Assembly (NCBI GenBank): GCA_903876625.1
Contig: CAIRAO010000200.1
Coordinates: 1-34,425 of the forward strand
Length of the DNA stretch: 34,425 nt
Origin: an uncultured Gallionellaceae bacterium
GTDB lineage: Bacteria; Pseudomonadota; Gammaproteobacteria; Burkholderiales; Gallionellaceae
Direction of reading: 5' to 3'
The position numbers were made by a program, and so were the translations under genes. The notes below the pieces were generated by a model. The model was not told the origin of the DNA. It saw nothing but the letters and a program-made list of their open reading frames with translations, and searched no databases. The stretch's first letter is position 1, and each line of letters begins with the position of its first letter. This document shows positions 19,212-28,205 of this stretch, in pieces.

Positions 19212-19362
19212 ACCCCCTCCCCAACCCTCCCCCGGAGGGAGAGGGAGCAAATTCGCGCTCTTGGGAAAGACGTGCTACTGAACTCCCCCTGTCGGAGCAA
19301 CGTCACCACTCCGATCTTGATTTCATCTCCGTATCCCACCGGGGGAGGGTTGGGGAGGGGGT
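19212..19362. repeat. REPIN-like element with perfect 24-bp terminal inverted repeats
   Basis: ACCCCCTCCCCAACCCTCCCCCGG (19212-19235) and exact reverse complement CCGGGGGAGGGTTGGGGAGGGGGT (19339-19362). Confidence 0.92.
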
Positions 19363-19385
19363 AACGGAAATGACGAACGAAAATA

Positions 19386-22283
19386 TTAGCTCAGCTTACT
19401 GCGCTGTACCTTCAACTGAGCCAACGTTGAACTAAAATCCGCCACGCGTTTCTTTTCCTGTTCGACCACCGCGGCGGGTGCGCGAGCCACAAAACTTTCG
19501 TTATTCAGTTTTCCTTCCGCTTTGGCGATCTCGGCTGATATTCTCGAAATCTCTTTGTCAAGTCTTTCACGTTCAGTTGCGACATCGATCTCAACTTTAA
19601 GCATCAGTTTAAAATTGCCAACGATGGCAACTGCAGCATCAGTATCGGGTAATGCATCCAGTATGCTTACTTCGCTTAATTTGGCCAAAGCCTGCAAATA
19701 AGGTGCAAAGGCTTTTAGCGTTTTATGCTCGCCCGTGGCGAGCAGTGGAACACGAAGCGCAGGAGAGATATTCATTTCGCTGCGCAGTTTACGGCAAGCA
19801 TTGACCATTTCCTGGAGCAGACCGATCGTTTTAATGGAGGTGGGCGCGACAAATGTCAGATTGGCCTTGGGATAGGCTTGCAACATGATGGTGTCGCCTT
19901 TGATGCCGGCAAGCGGTGCAACCTTTTGCCACAATTCTTCGGTAATGTACGGGATGACCGGGTGTGCCAGTCGCAGGATGGCTTCAAGCACCCTGACCAA
20001 AGTGCGTCGCGTGGCGCGCTGCTGGGCTTCATTGCCATTGGCAATCTGCACCTTTGCCAATTCCACGTACCAGTCACAATAAGTATCCCATACCAATTCA
20101 TACAAGATACGCGCGGCGAAATCAAAACGGTATTCTTCGAATTGGATCGCCATTTCACTTTCAGCTTGTTGCAACAGGCTGATCATCCATTTGTCTGCGT
20201 CTGAAAATTCGAGAGGTAGCTTGGCGACTTCCCCCTCCCCAACCCTCCCCCGGGGGGAGAGGGAGTTAACAGCATTTCCGTTATTGGCGGAAATGGGATT
20301 AACAGAGACTAGACCGACATCTTTCCCTTCGCAATTCATCAGGACAAAGCGTGTGGCGTTCCACAATTTGTTGCAGAAATTACGATAACCTTCACAGCGT
20401 TGCATGTCGAATTTAATGTCGCGTCCGGGTGAGGCGAGAGAGGCGAAGGTGAAGCGCAAAGCATCGGTACCGAAAGCGGGAATTCCTTCCGGGAATTCTT
20501 TGCGTGTGCGCTTTTCGATTTGCTCTGCCTGCTTCGGATTCATGAGTCCTGTGGTACGTTTCTTCACCAGCTCCTCGATGCCGATGCCATCGATCAGGTC
20601 GATCGGATCGAGAACATTACCCTTAGATTTGGACATTTTTTGACCTTCCGCATCGCGGATGAGGCCATGAACGTAGACATTCTTGAAAGGGATTTTTCCG
20701 GTGATGTGTTTGGTCAACATTACCATGCGGGCAACCCAGAAGAAAATAATGTCGAAACCGGTCACCAGTACGGATGACGGAAGATATGCCTGAACAAACG
20801 GGTTTTGTTCAGGAAACGGAATTCCTTCTTCCCAGTCCAGGGTTGAGAAGGGCCACAACGCAGAGGAGAACCAGGTGTCGAGTACGTCATTGTCGCGGGT
20901 GAGTTTGCCTTGGTAACCATTCTTGGCGGCGATTCTTAATGCCTCGGTTTCATCATGCGCGACGAACACTTGGCCTGTATCACCATACCAGGCGGGAATC
21001 TGGTGCCCCCACCATAATTGGCGCGAGATGCACCAATCCTGTATGTTGTTGAGCCATTGGTTGTAGGTGTTCACCCAATTCTCGGGGTAGAACTTGATCT
21101 CGCCTGATGCGACACATTCCAGCGCCTGCTCGGTAATGCTTTTTCCTCCATCGCCGGGTTTGCTCATGGCAACGAACCATTGATCGGTGAGCATGGGCTC
21201 GATCACCACATTGGTGCGGTCACCGCGTGGCACTTTGAGTTTATGTTTCTCTGCTTTTTCAAACAAGCCCGCGGTGCCGAGATCAGCGACGATCTGTTTG
21301 CGCGCTTCGAATCGATCCAGCCCCTGATATTGCTTGGGTGCAAGTTCGTTGATTTTGGCATCAAGCGTGAGGATGGAGATCATTTCCAATTTGTGACGCT
21401 GACCTACTGCATAGTCGTTGAAGTCATGTGCGGGTGTCACTTTGACCACACCTGTGCCGAAGTCCTTGTCCACATATTCATCCGCGATGATGGGGATATC
21501 GCGCTCACACAGCGGGAGCTTCACTTTCTTGCCGAGGAGGTGTTTATAGCGCTCGTCTTCGGGATGTACCATCACCGCCACATCACCCAACATGGTCTCC
21601 GGACGGGTGGTGGCAACGGTAAGATGCTTTAAACCACCAACGTTATCGATTTCGGCCAACGGATAATGTATATGCCACATGAAGCCGTCTTCTTCTTCTT
21701 GCACTACTTCGAGATCGGACACCGCGGTGTGCAGTTTGGGATCCCAGTTCACCAAACGTTTGCCGCGATAGATCAGGCCTTCGTTGAACAGGCGCACGAA
21801 TGTTTCTGTAACGGAACGCGACAAACCTTCGTCCATGGTAAAACGTTCACGCGACCAGTCGGGCGAGGTGCCGAGGCGGCGCATTTGTTTGGTGATCGTG
21901 TTGCCGGAATATTCTTTCCATTCCCACACTTTTTCGATGAACTTCTCGCGGCCGAGGTCGTGGCGCGAGATGCCTTGTGCATCGAGTTGGCGTTCAACCA
22001 CGATCTGGGTGGCGATGCCAGCATGGTCGGTACCCGGTTGCCATAAGGTGTTGTCCCCGCGCATACGGTGGTAGCGCGTCAACGTGTCCATTAATGTCTG
22101 GTTGAAACCGTGCCCCATATGAAGTGTGCCGGTGACGTTCGGCGGGGGTAATTGAATGCAGAAAGATTCAGTCTTTTTTGGATCTTGACCTGCTTTGAAA
22201 TAGCCTGCGCTTTCCCATTTGTCGTACCAGTAGGCTTCTGTTGTTTTGGGTTCAAAACTTTTTGCGAGTTCTTTGGTGTTCAT
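19386..22283 (-). CDS. valS: Valyl-tRNA synthetase (canonical start ATG 22283; ORF open to 22841)
   Basis: [63 protein letters not shown]-terminal coiled-coil. Confidence 0.97.
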   Translation of the reverse strand: MNTKELAKSFEPKTTEAYWYDKWESAGYFKAGQDPKKTESFCIQLPPPNVTGTLHMGHGFNQTLMDTLTRYHRMRGDNTLWQPGTDHAGIATQIVVERQLDAQGISRHDLGREKFIEKVWEWKEYSGNTITKQMRRLGTSPDWSRERFTMDEGLSRSVTETFVRLFNEGLIYRGKRLVNWDPKLHTAVSDLEVVQEEEDGFMWHIHYPLAEIDNVGGLKHLTVATTRPETMLGDVAVMVHPEDERYKHLLGKKVKLPLCERDIPIIADEYVDKDFGTGVVKVTPAHDFNDYAVGQRHKLEMISILTLDAKINELAPKQYQGLDRFEARKQIVADLGTAGLFEKAEKHKLKVPRGDRTNVVIEPMLTDQWFVAMSKPGDGGKSITEQALECVASGEIKFYPENWVNTYNQWLNNIQDWCISRQLWWGHQIPAWYGDTGQVFVAHDETEALRIAAKNGYQGKLTRDNDVLDTWFSSALWPFSTLDWEEGIPFPEQNPFVQAYLPSSVLVTGFDIIFFWVARMVMLTKHITGKIPFKNVYVHGLIRDAEGQKMSKSKGNVLDPIDLIDGIGIEELVKKRTTGLMNPKQAEQIEKRTRKEFPEGIPAFGTDALRFTFASLASPGRDIKFDMQRCEGYRNFCNKLWNATRFVLMNCEGKDVGLVSVNPISANNGNAVNSLSPRGRVGEGEVAKLPLEFSDADKWMISLLQQAESEMAIQFEEYRFDFAARILYELVWDTYCDWYVELAKVQIANGNEAQQRATRRTLVRVLEAILRLAHPVIPYITEELWQKVAPLAGIKGDTIMLQAYPKANLTFVAPTSIKTIGLLQEMVNACRKLRSEMNISPALRVPLLATGEHKTLKAFAPYLQALAKLSEVSILDALPDTDAAVAIVGNFKLMLKVEIDVATERERLDKEISRISAEIAKAEGKLNNESFVARAPAAVVEQEKKRVADFSSTLAQLKVQRSKLS
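20230..20265. repeat. Copy of the GC-rich REP motif inside valS coding sequence
   Basis: CCCCCTCCCCAACCCTCCCCCGGGGGGAGAGGGAG; reads in frame on the - strand as [12 protein letters not shown]. Confidence 0.9.
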
Positions 22284-22841
22284 GCTTTTAGTATTAAGTT
22301 GAGGCGCAGCAGATGCGCTGATTTTGTGTTTTTGGGAATTGCCAATAACGGGCTTGTCGAAAGAGGTCGAGATTATACCTAATGCAGCTGTGGCCGATTC
22401 TATGAGCTGCGTGCGAATCATATCCGGCAAAGCATTTTGGAAATGAGTCCATTCGGCATGGCCGGAGAAGCGATCATGAAACAGGGCAGAGATTTTAGTG
22501 GACAGACTGCTGTTGAAATGCAGGCATTGTTCTGCCGTTAACGAGATAAGCGCTTCCTGTGATGTATCAACTGGCTGAATCTCGTTAACGTGAAACTCGC
22601 GTAGCGATTCGTTCGCACCCTTTCTCTCCGGGGGAGGGTTGGGGAGGGGGAAACGGGCATCGCGAGTTTCATTTTTCGGAGTGGCACAATTGCCATGCCC
22701 GTTAGGTTGAGTTGGAAGCGACTCTACTTTGCGCGAAACTTCTTCTGTTAATACAGGAATTTTTATCGGGGTTTTGTCGACGACATCAGTTAATACGGGA
22801 AGTTTTTTCCAATGTGCATTTTCGTTGGGCTTGTTAATCAT
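22284..22841 (-). CDS. Unknown protein segment in frame with, and with no stop before, valS
   Basis: [35 protein letters not shown]... continues uninterrupted into ValS; its ATG follows the holC stop immediately. Confidence 0.6.
22619..22651. repeat. Copy of the GC-rich REP motif in the valS upstream ORF, enclosed by an 11-bp inverted repeat
   Basis: CTTTCTCTCCGGGGGAGGGTTGGGGAGGGGG; outer arms TGAAACTCGCG (22591-22601) and CGCGAGTTTCA (22661-22671). Confidence 0.85.
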
Positions 22842-22844
22842 TCA

Positions 22845-23273
22845 TCAGCTTCCTTGCTTCTGGCGCAGATCGAAGTGTCGCATCTCATAACCGCGATCAC
22901 GATAAAAACCATAACGTTCGCGTCCTGCTTTGGCATCTTCGTCTTCCAGTCCAACTATTTCGATTACGCGTTCGAAGCGACTATAGAATGGAAGACACAC
23001 ATTGTGCAGACTGATGAGTAACTCGGAGTGATGAAATGACTCGTCTAGTCCGATGATGACCGGAAGTGTGGTGGCTTCACCGGCATGGCTGCGACAATGC
23101 GGAATAAAGGCTGTGGCAGGGAAGTGCCACAGCAACTTATCCAACTTGTCAGCGGTGGCTTCATCCGGCACGTGCAAAAGCACACGCACGCTGTTTTGCA
23201 TTGCCTTGTTACTCAGTTGACAAGCAGTGCGCAGCTTATCTTCACTGCCGGTATAGAAATCGACTTTGGTCAC
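22845..23273 (-). CDS. holC: DNA polymerase III chi subunit
   Basis: MTKVDFYTGSEDKLRTACQLSNKAMQNSVRVLLHVPDEATADKLDKLLWHFPATAFIPHC; location next to valS. Confidence 0.93.
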   Translation of the reverse strand: MTKVDFYTGSEDKLRTACQLSNKAMQNSVRVLLHVPDEATADKLDKLLWHFPATAFIPHCRSHAGEATTLPVIIGLDESFHHSELLISLHNVCLPFYSRFERVIEIVGLEDEDAKAGRERYGFYRDRGYEMRHFDLRQKQGS

Positions 23274-23418
23274 GTTTTGGAATGTGGTTGATAAAAGGCG
23301 GCGTGATTATACCAAAGGCAGGCAATCCGCTATTAGCTAAAGCAAGCTCAAGCTAATGCGGCGTTGTCATTAATTCATTGCACTCTCAACTTGAGCTAGA
23401 TGAGCAGTTCATTGTGCC

Positions 23419-24180
23419 CTAACTGGCCACTAGAAAACGGTAGAAGTTGCGCAACATACCAGCGGTCGCACCCCAGATAAAATACTCTTTACCGGTTTCT
23501 AAATCGTTATAGGGCATGGAGAACCATTGACGGGTTGTATCGCGCCAACGGACTTCGTGACGCCGGTGATTCGACGGATTCATCAGAAATTCCAAAGGCA
23601 CTTCAAAGATTTCCTCCACTTCAACTGGATTCGCCACCAGGGTAAAGCCCGGATGAACCAGCGCCACAACCGGTGTAACGACAAACGCCGAACCCGTTAA
23701 ATAAGTCGGCAACTGCCCCAATACTTGCACAAATTCAGTTTCCAAACCGACTTCCTCGCGGGCTTCACGCAAGGCGGTAGCAGCAGCATCGGCATCCGAA
23801 GGTTCTGATTTGCCGCCCGGAAAAGCGATTTGCCCGGAGTGAGTCGGCATGCGTGCGGTGCGTTGGGTAAGCAAGACCGTTGGCTGATCGTGCAGCGGTC
23901 CACGCAATACGATGGGCACAAGTACCGATGCGTTGGTGGCCTCGGTTCGGCTGGAGTCGCTTTTTTCCAATACAACCTCTGGCGTCCAGCTCGGCGGGTT
24001 CGCAAAACGCTTTTGCAGGGCTAGGGGAAGCAGCGACTGACGCTGCACAGCGGGCAAATGAGTGTCTACCCCCACAACCGGAATCTGACGTGGATCAAAG
24101 TTCGGGATGGATGAAAGAGATGACTCCTTGGGAGGCAGCCTTTTATTTGACGATATATCAGAAGGAATCTCAAAGCTCAT
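23419..24180 (-). CDS. NUDIX hydrolase, CoA pyrophosphatase-like
   Basis: NUDIX box FPGGKSEPSDADAAATALREAREEVGLE; TQRTARMPTHSGQIAFPGG. Confidence 0.92.
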   Translation of the reverse strand: MSFEIPSDISSNKRLPPKESSLSSIPNFDPRQIPVVGVDTHLPAVQRQSLLPLALQKRFANPPSWTPEVVLEKSDSSRTEATNASVLVPIVLRGPLHDQPTVLLTQRTARMPTHSGQIAFPGGKSEPSDADAAATALREAREEVGLETEFVQVLGQLPTYLTGSAFVVTPVVALVHPGFTLVANPVEVEEIFEVPLEFLMNPSNHRRHEVRWRDTTRQWFSMPYNDLETGKEYFIWGATAGMLRNFYRFLVAS

Positions 24181-25331
24181 ATTGATAGACGGCGCAATAT
24201 GCCTGACAGCAAATCCGCCAGATCCTCAGTATTCTGATCAGGCACGAACTCTGTGGCAGCAGCACCACTAAGCCATGCTGCTGCCGCCGCTGCGAGGAAG
24301 GGATCCATTTCTTGAACAAGAAGCCCTAGCAATATACCGCTTAGTGCATTGCCTGCCCAGGCATTTGCCAAGGATTCTGGTGCGTTTGTATTGATGATTG
24401 CCATGCCGTTGGGAGCTGTGATGATCGTGTCGGCGCCTCTCAACATAATAATAGCGTTGCTACTGCGAGCTGCTGCACGTGTTCTGCTTAGCTTATCGCC
24501 GGTCAGATCAAATTGCCGCGAAAACGCTTCATCATTGAAAGTGAGTATGCGCGGATCAGTAACCACTTGATCATGCGACAGTGGATTATTCAGCCAACGC
24601 TCAAAATCTGCAGGCTGTTGGGGCAATGCAGAAACCCAAATTTCTGGACAGTTTTCAAAAGTATTGGGCGCAATCTGTTCGAGTACGGAAATTGGCATAC
24701 CAATGTCGGCAACGATAACCTCGCCGCAAAGCAACCGACCTGGTAACAATACATGTCCGGGTTTTTTACGAAAGAAGGTTACCGTCAGAACAGAGGAAGC
24801 CGCCCCAAATGATTCTCCGGTATCGCCCATCAGCCCGCTCGGCACATCGATAGCCACAATCGGGATTTTTCTGAAGGCAGCAACTGCCAATGTTTCTGCA
24901 GCAACCCTTTCGAGAGGACGACTTAGTCCGGCACCGAAGATCGCATCCACGATCAATTCTGCGCCATCAATGACGACGAGGGTAAGAGGCCCGATTTCGC
25001 CAAGCCATAAATCAGCATGATACCGCGCGGCGCCGACCAGCTTTTCTCGTGAACCGAGCAAAGCAACTCGTACTTGCCAGCCCGATTCGGCAAGCAGTCG
25101 CGCCGTGACAAAGCCATCGCCTCCATTATTGCCGGGTCCGCACAGGACTGTGACAGGCCTCGCAGACCAGCGTTGCTTGATCTCATGCGCGACAGCGGCA
25201 CCCGCATTGGCCATCAGTTTTTTCACTGGAATGCCAACGGCCACAGTCAGGCGGTCAGCCTCACTCATTTGACTTACATCAAGCAAAGCCGTCGTAAGAA
25301 TTATCGAGAGGCACTTCATCGACTCTGTCAA
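24177..25331 (-). CDS. NAD(P)H-hydrate epimerase (YjeF_N) with shortened C-terminal dehydratase-like domain
   Basis: VTVLCGPGNNGGDGFVTARLLAESGW, VDAIFGAGLSRPL, AIDVPSGLMGDTG; C-terminal part partly resembles NnrD (ANAWAGNALSGILLGLLVQEMDPFLAAAAAAWLSGAAA). Confidence 0.88.
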   Translation of the reverse strand: MTESMKCLSIILTTALLDVSQMSEADRLTVAVGIPVKKLMANAGAAVAHEIKQRWSARPVTVLCGPGNNGGDGFVTARLLAESGWQVRVALLGSREKLVGAARYHADLWLGEIGPLTLVVIDGAELIVDAIFGAGLSRPLERVAAETLAVAAFRKIPIVAIDVPSGLMGDTGESFGAASSVLTVTFFRKKPGHVLLPGRLLCGEVIVADIGMPISVLEQIAPNTFENCPEIWVSALPQQPADFERWLNNPLSHDQVVTDPRILTFNDEAFSRQFDLTGDKLSRTRAAARSSNAIIMLRGADTIITAPNGMAIINTNAPESLANAWAGNALSGILLGLLVQEMDPFLAAAAAAWLSGAAATEFVPDQNTEDLADLLSGILRRLSI

Positions 25332-25365
25332 AGTCCCAAAGGATAGTGGAACCTTATATCAAAGA

Positions 25366-28161
25366 TCAGCTCGGTTCCTGATATTGATCCTCAACCAATT
25401 TGGCCTGTGCTGCTGCCAGACGGGCAATGGGCACTCGCGGACCGGAACAGGAAACGTAGTTGAGTCCGATGTGGTGACAGAAATGAATAGAGCTTGGATG
25501 CCCGCCATGTTCGCCACAAATCCCTATTTTTAAATCCGGATTGGTTGCGCGGCCTCTTTCCACTGCCAACTTCATTATCTGTCCGACACCTTTGATATCC
25601 AGTACTTCAAACGGGTTGTCTTCCAGAATGCCAGTCTCGTTGTATGCAGGCAGGAATTTATTTTCCGCATCTTCGCGGCTAAAGGAGAAGGTAGCCTGGG
25701 TTAGATCGTTGGTGCCGAAGGAGAAGAATTCGGCAATTTCAGCCATACGTCCTGCGCGGATGCAGGCACGAACCACTTCCAGCATGGAACCGAACTTGAA
25801 TTTCACATTGATGCCGTGGGTGAGAGAAACCACCTGGTGAATGCGCTGTACATAGCTATGAATGCGTTTGAGCTCTTCCACTGTTGCGACTTGGGGCACC
25901 ATGATTTCCGGATAAATTACCAGCCCTTCCTTGGCACACAACGCTGCAGCTTCAAGTATCGCCTGAATTTGCATTGAATAAATTTCAGGATAGGTGATGC
26001 CAAGTCGTACACCACGATGCCCCAGCATTGGGTTTACCTCGGCCAGCGCTCTGACTTTTTTCAGGATCACTTCCTTGCGGCTGATTACATCTTCTTCCAG
26101 ATGCGAATCCTTGAAGTCGTTCAGCCCACCCATTAGTTTGGTCAACCCGTCGGCATATTGCTGATAGAGCTTGGGATTGAGCAGTTTGAGCGTACCTGGC
26201 AACTCTTCCAGCCCTTTGATGGTGTCGCGCAATTGGTGCAGATGCGCGATCTCAAGTTCAAGTTGCGCTGCTGTGGGCAGGAATTCATGCATCGGTGGAT
26301 CGAGCAGGCGAACGGTCACAGGTAGTCCCTTCATCGCCTTGAAGATGCCCTTGAAGTCTGCTCGCTGGATGGGTAATAGACGATCCAATGCAGCCTGGCG
26401 TTCTTCTGGCGTTTCGGCCAGAATCATTTCCTGCACGATGGGCAACCGGTCGGTGCTGTTGAACATGCGTTCGGTGCGGCACAGGCCGATACCCATTGCG
26501 CCGAATTCACGCGCACGTTGGGCATCGTGGGGCGTGTCGGCGTTAGCCATCACCTTGAGCCTTGACACCTCGTCCGCCCAGGCCAGCAGCGTGGCTAATT
26601 CTTCGGAAAATTCGGCTTCCACTGTTGGCACTTCACCCGCATAAACATGGCCGGTGCCGCCGTCTATGGTGATAACATCGCCTTCTTGTAGAGTGGTATT
26701 GCCAATCTGCGCGCTACGCAGAACATCATTGATGATGATTTGTTCGCAACCCGAAACACAGGGCTTGCCCATGCCGCGCGCCACCACGGCGGCGTGTGAA
26801 GTTTTGCCGCCGCGACTGGTGAGAATTCCCTGCGCCTGAAAAAAGCCGTGGATATCTTCGGGCTTGGTTTCCTCGCGCACAAGAATGATTTTTTCACCGG
26901 CACGACCGCGCGACTCTGCGGTGTCTGCATCGAAAACAATTTTGCCGGAGGCGGCGCCGGGCGACGCTGACAAACCCTGTGCCAGGGACTTGCCATGAAA
27001 GTTCGGTGCCAACTGGGGAACCAGAAGTTGTTCCAGCACTGCCGGCTCGATACGCAGCAGAGCACGTTCCTTGGAAATCAGTCCCTCATTAAACATTTCT
27101 ACAGAGGTACGCACCATGCCGCGCGCGTTCATTTTGCCGTTGCGTGTTTGCAGGCAATACAAAATGCCCTTCTCGATAGTGAATTCGAAATCCTGCACTT
27201 CATGGTAATGCGATTCCAGTCGGTTATGCAGCGTCATTAACTGGCTGTAAATTTCCGGCATTTCCTGTTCCATTTCAGCAATCGCTTTGGGCGTGCGGAT
27301 CCCCGCCACCACGTCCTCGCCTTGTGCATTGGTCAGATATTCACCATAGATCAAGTTCTCGCCCGTGCCGGGATTTCGCGTGAAACCCACGCCTGTACCG
27401 GAATCGTTGCCCATGTTGCCAAAGACCATGGTGCAGATGTTTACAGCAGTTCCGCTGGCTTGCGCGTTGGTGATCTTAAACTGTCTGCGATAATCCACTG
27501 CTCGTTTGCCCATCCATGAGCCGAACACTGCGCCGATTGCAATTTCCAGTTGCTCGTAAGGGTCTTGCGGGAATTGTTTGCCGGTGTGGCGTGCCACGAT
27601 GCCGAGAAACTCACCCGCCAGCTCTTTGAGGTGATCAACAGTTAAATCCAGATCCTGTGGCGCCCCATATTTACGCTTGATGGCAATCATGCTTTCGTCG
27701 AAATGTTCGTCGTTGATGTTGAGTGCGATCTTGCCGAACAGTTGGATGAAACGGCGATAAGTATCATAGGCAAAGCGTTCGTTGCCTGTCTGCTTGATGA
27801 GACCTTTCAGGGAAGTTTCGTTGAGACCAAGATTGAGGATAGTGTCCATCATGCCCGGCATGGACATGGACGAACCGGAACGCACCGAGACGAGCAGGGG
27901 ATTCTCGCTGCCGCCGAAACTTTTGCCAGTTTTCTTCTCAAGCGCTTGCATGCGCTCTTTGACTGACTCCATCAAGCCGTCAGGCAGTTTGTTTTTCTTC
28001 AGATAGGCTGTGCATGCATCGGTAGTGATCGTAAAACCCGGGGGAACATTCAAGCCGATCTGTGTCATTTCACACAGATTGGCGCCCTTTCCTCCCAATA
28101 ACATCTTGTTTTTGCCATCTCCGTGCTCGAACTCGTAAATGTATTGCTTGCTGTCTGTCAT
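25366..28161 (-). CDS. ppdK: Pyruvate, phosphate dikinase
   Basis: MTDSKQYIYEFEHGDGKNKMLLGGKGANLCEMTQIGLNVPPGFTITT; LTSRGGKTSHAAVVARGMGKPCVSGC catalytic His motif. Confidence 0.97.
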   Translation of the reverse strand: MTDSKQYIYEFEHGDGKNKMLLGGKGANLCEMTQIGLNVPPGFTITTDACTAYLKKNKLPDGLMESVKERMQALEKKTGKSFGGSENPLLVSVRSGSSMSMPGMMDTILNLGLNETSLKGLIKQTGNERFAYDTYRRFIQLFGKIALNINDEHFDESMIAIKRKYGAPQDLDLTVDHLKELAGEFLGIVARHTGKQFPQDPYEQLEIAIGAVFGSWMGKRAVDYRRQFKITNAQASGTAVNICTMVFGNMGNDSGTGVGFTRNPGTGENLIYGEYLTNAQGEDVVAGIRTPKAIAEMEQEMPEIYSQLMTLHNRLESHYHEVQDFEFTIEKGILYCLQTRNGKMNARGMVRTSVEMFNEGLISKERALLRIEPAVLEQLLVPQLAPNFHGKSLAQGLSASPGAASGKIVFDADTAESRGRAGEKIILVREETKPEDIHGFFQAQGILTSRGGKTSHAAVVARGMGKPCVSGCEQIIINDVLRSAQIGNTTLQEGDVITIDGGTGHVYAGEVPTVEAEFSEELATLLAWADEVSRLKVMANADTPHDAQRAREFGAMGIGLCRTERMFNSTDRLPIVQEMILAETPEERQAALDRLLPIQRADFKGIFKAMKGLPVTVRLLDPPMHEFLPTAAQLELEIAHLHQLRDTIKGLEELPGTLKLLNPKLYQQYADGLTKLMGGLNDFKDSHLEEDVISRKEVILKKVRALAEVNPMLGHRGVRLGITYPEIYSMQIQAILEAAALCAKEGLVIYPEIMVPQVATVEELKRIHSYVQRIHQVVSLTHGINVKFKFGSMLEVVRACIRAGRMAEIAEFFSFGTNDLTQATFSFSREDAENKFLPAYNETGILEDNPFEVLDIKGVGQIMKLAVERGRATNPDLKIGICGEHGGHPSSIHFCHHIGLNYVSCSGPRVPIARLAAAQAKLVEDQYQEPS

Positions 28162-28205
28162 GATAACTCCCGATTATTTTAATAGCTGATCAACATACTC
28201 TGGTG

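Noticed and set aside
20191-20388. Plus-strand ORF containing [11 protein letters not shown]
   Set aside because: That peptide is the REP motif read on the other strand; it recurs in spurious ORFs (also 19182-19364) and overlaps valS.
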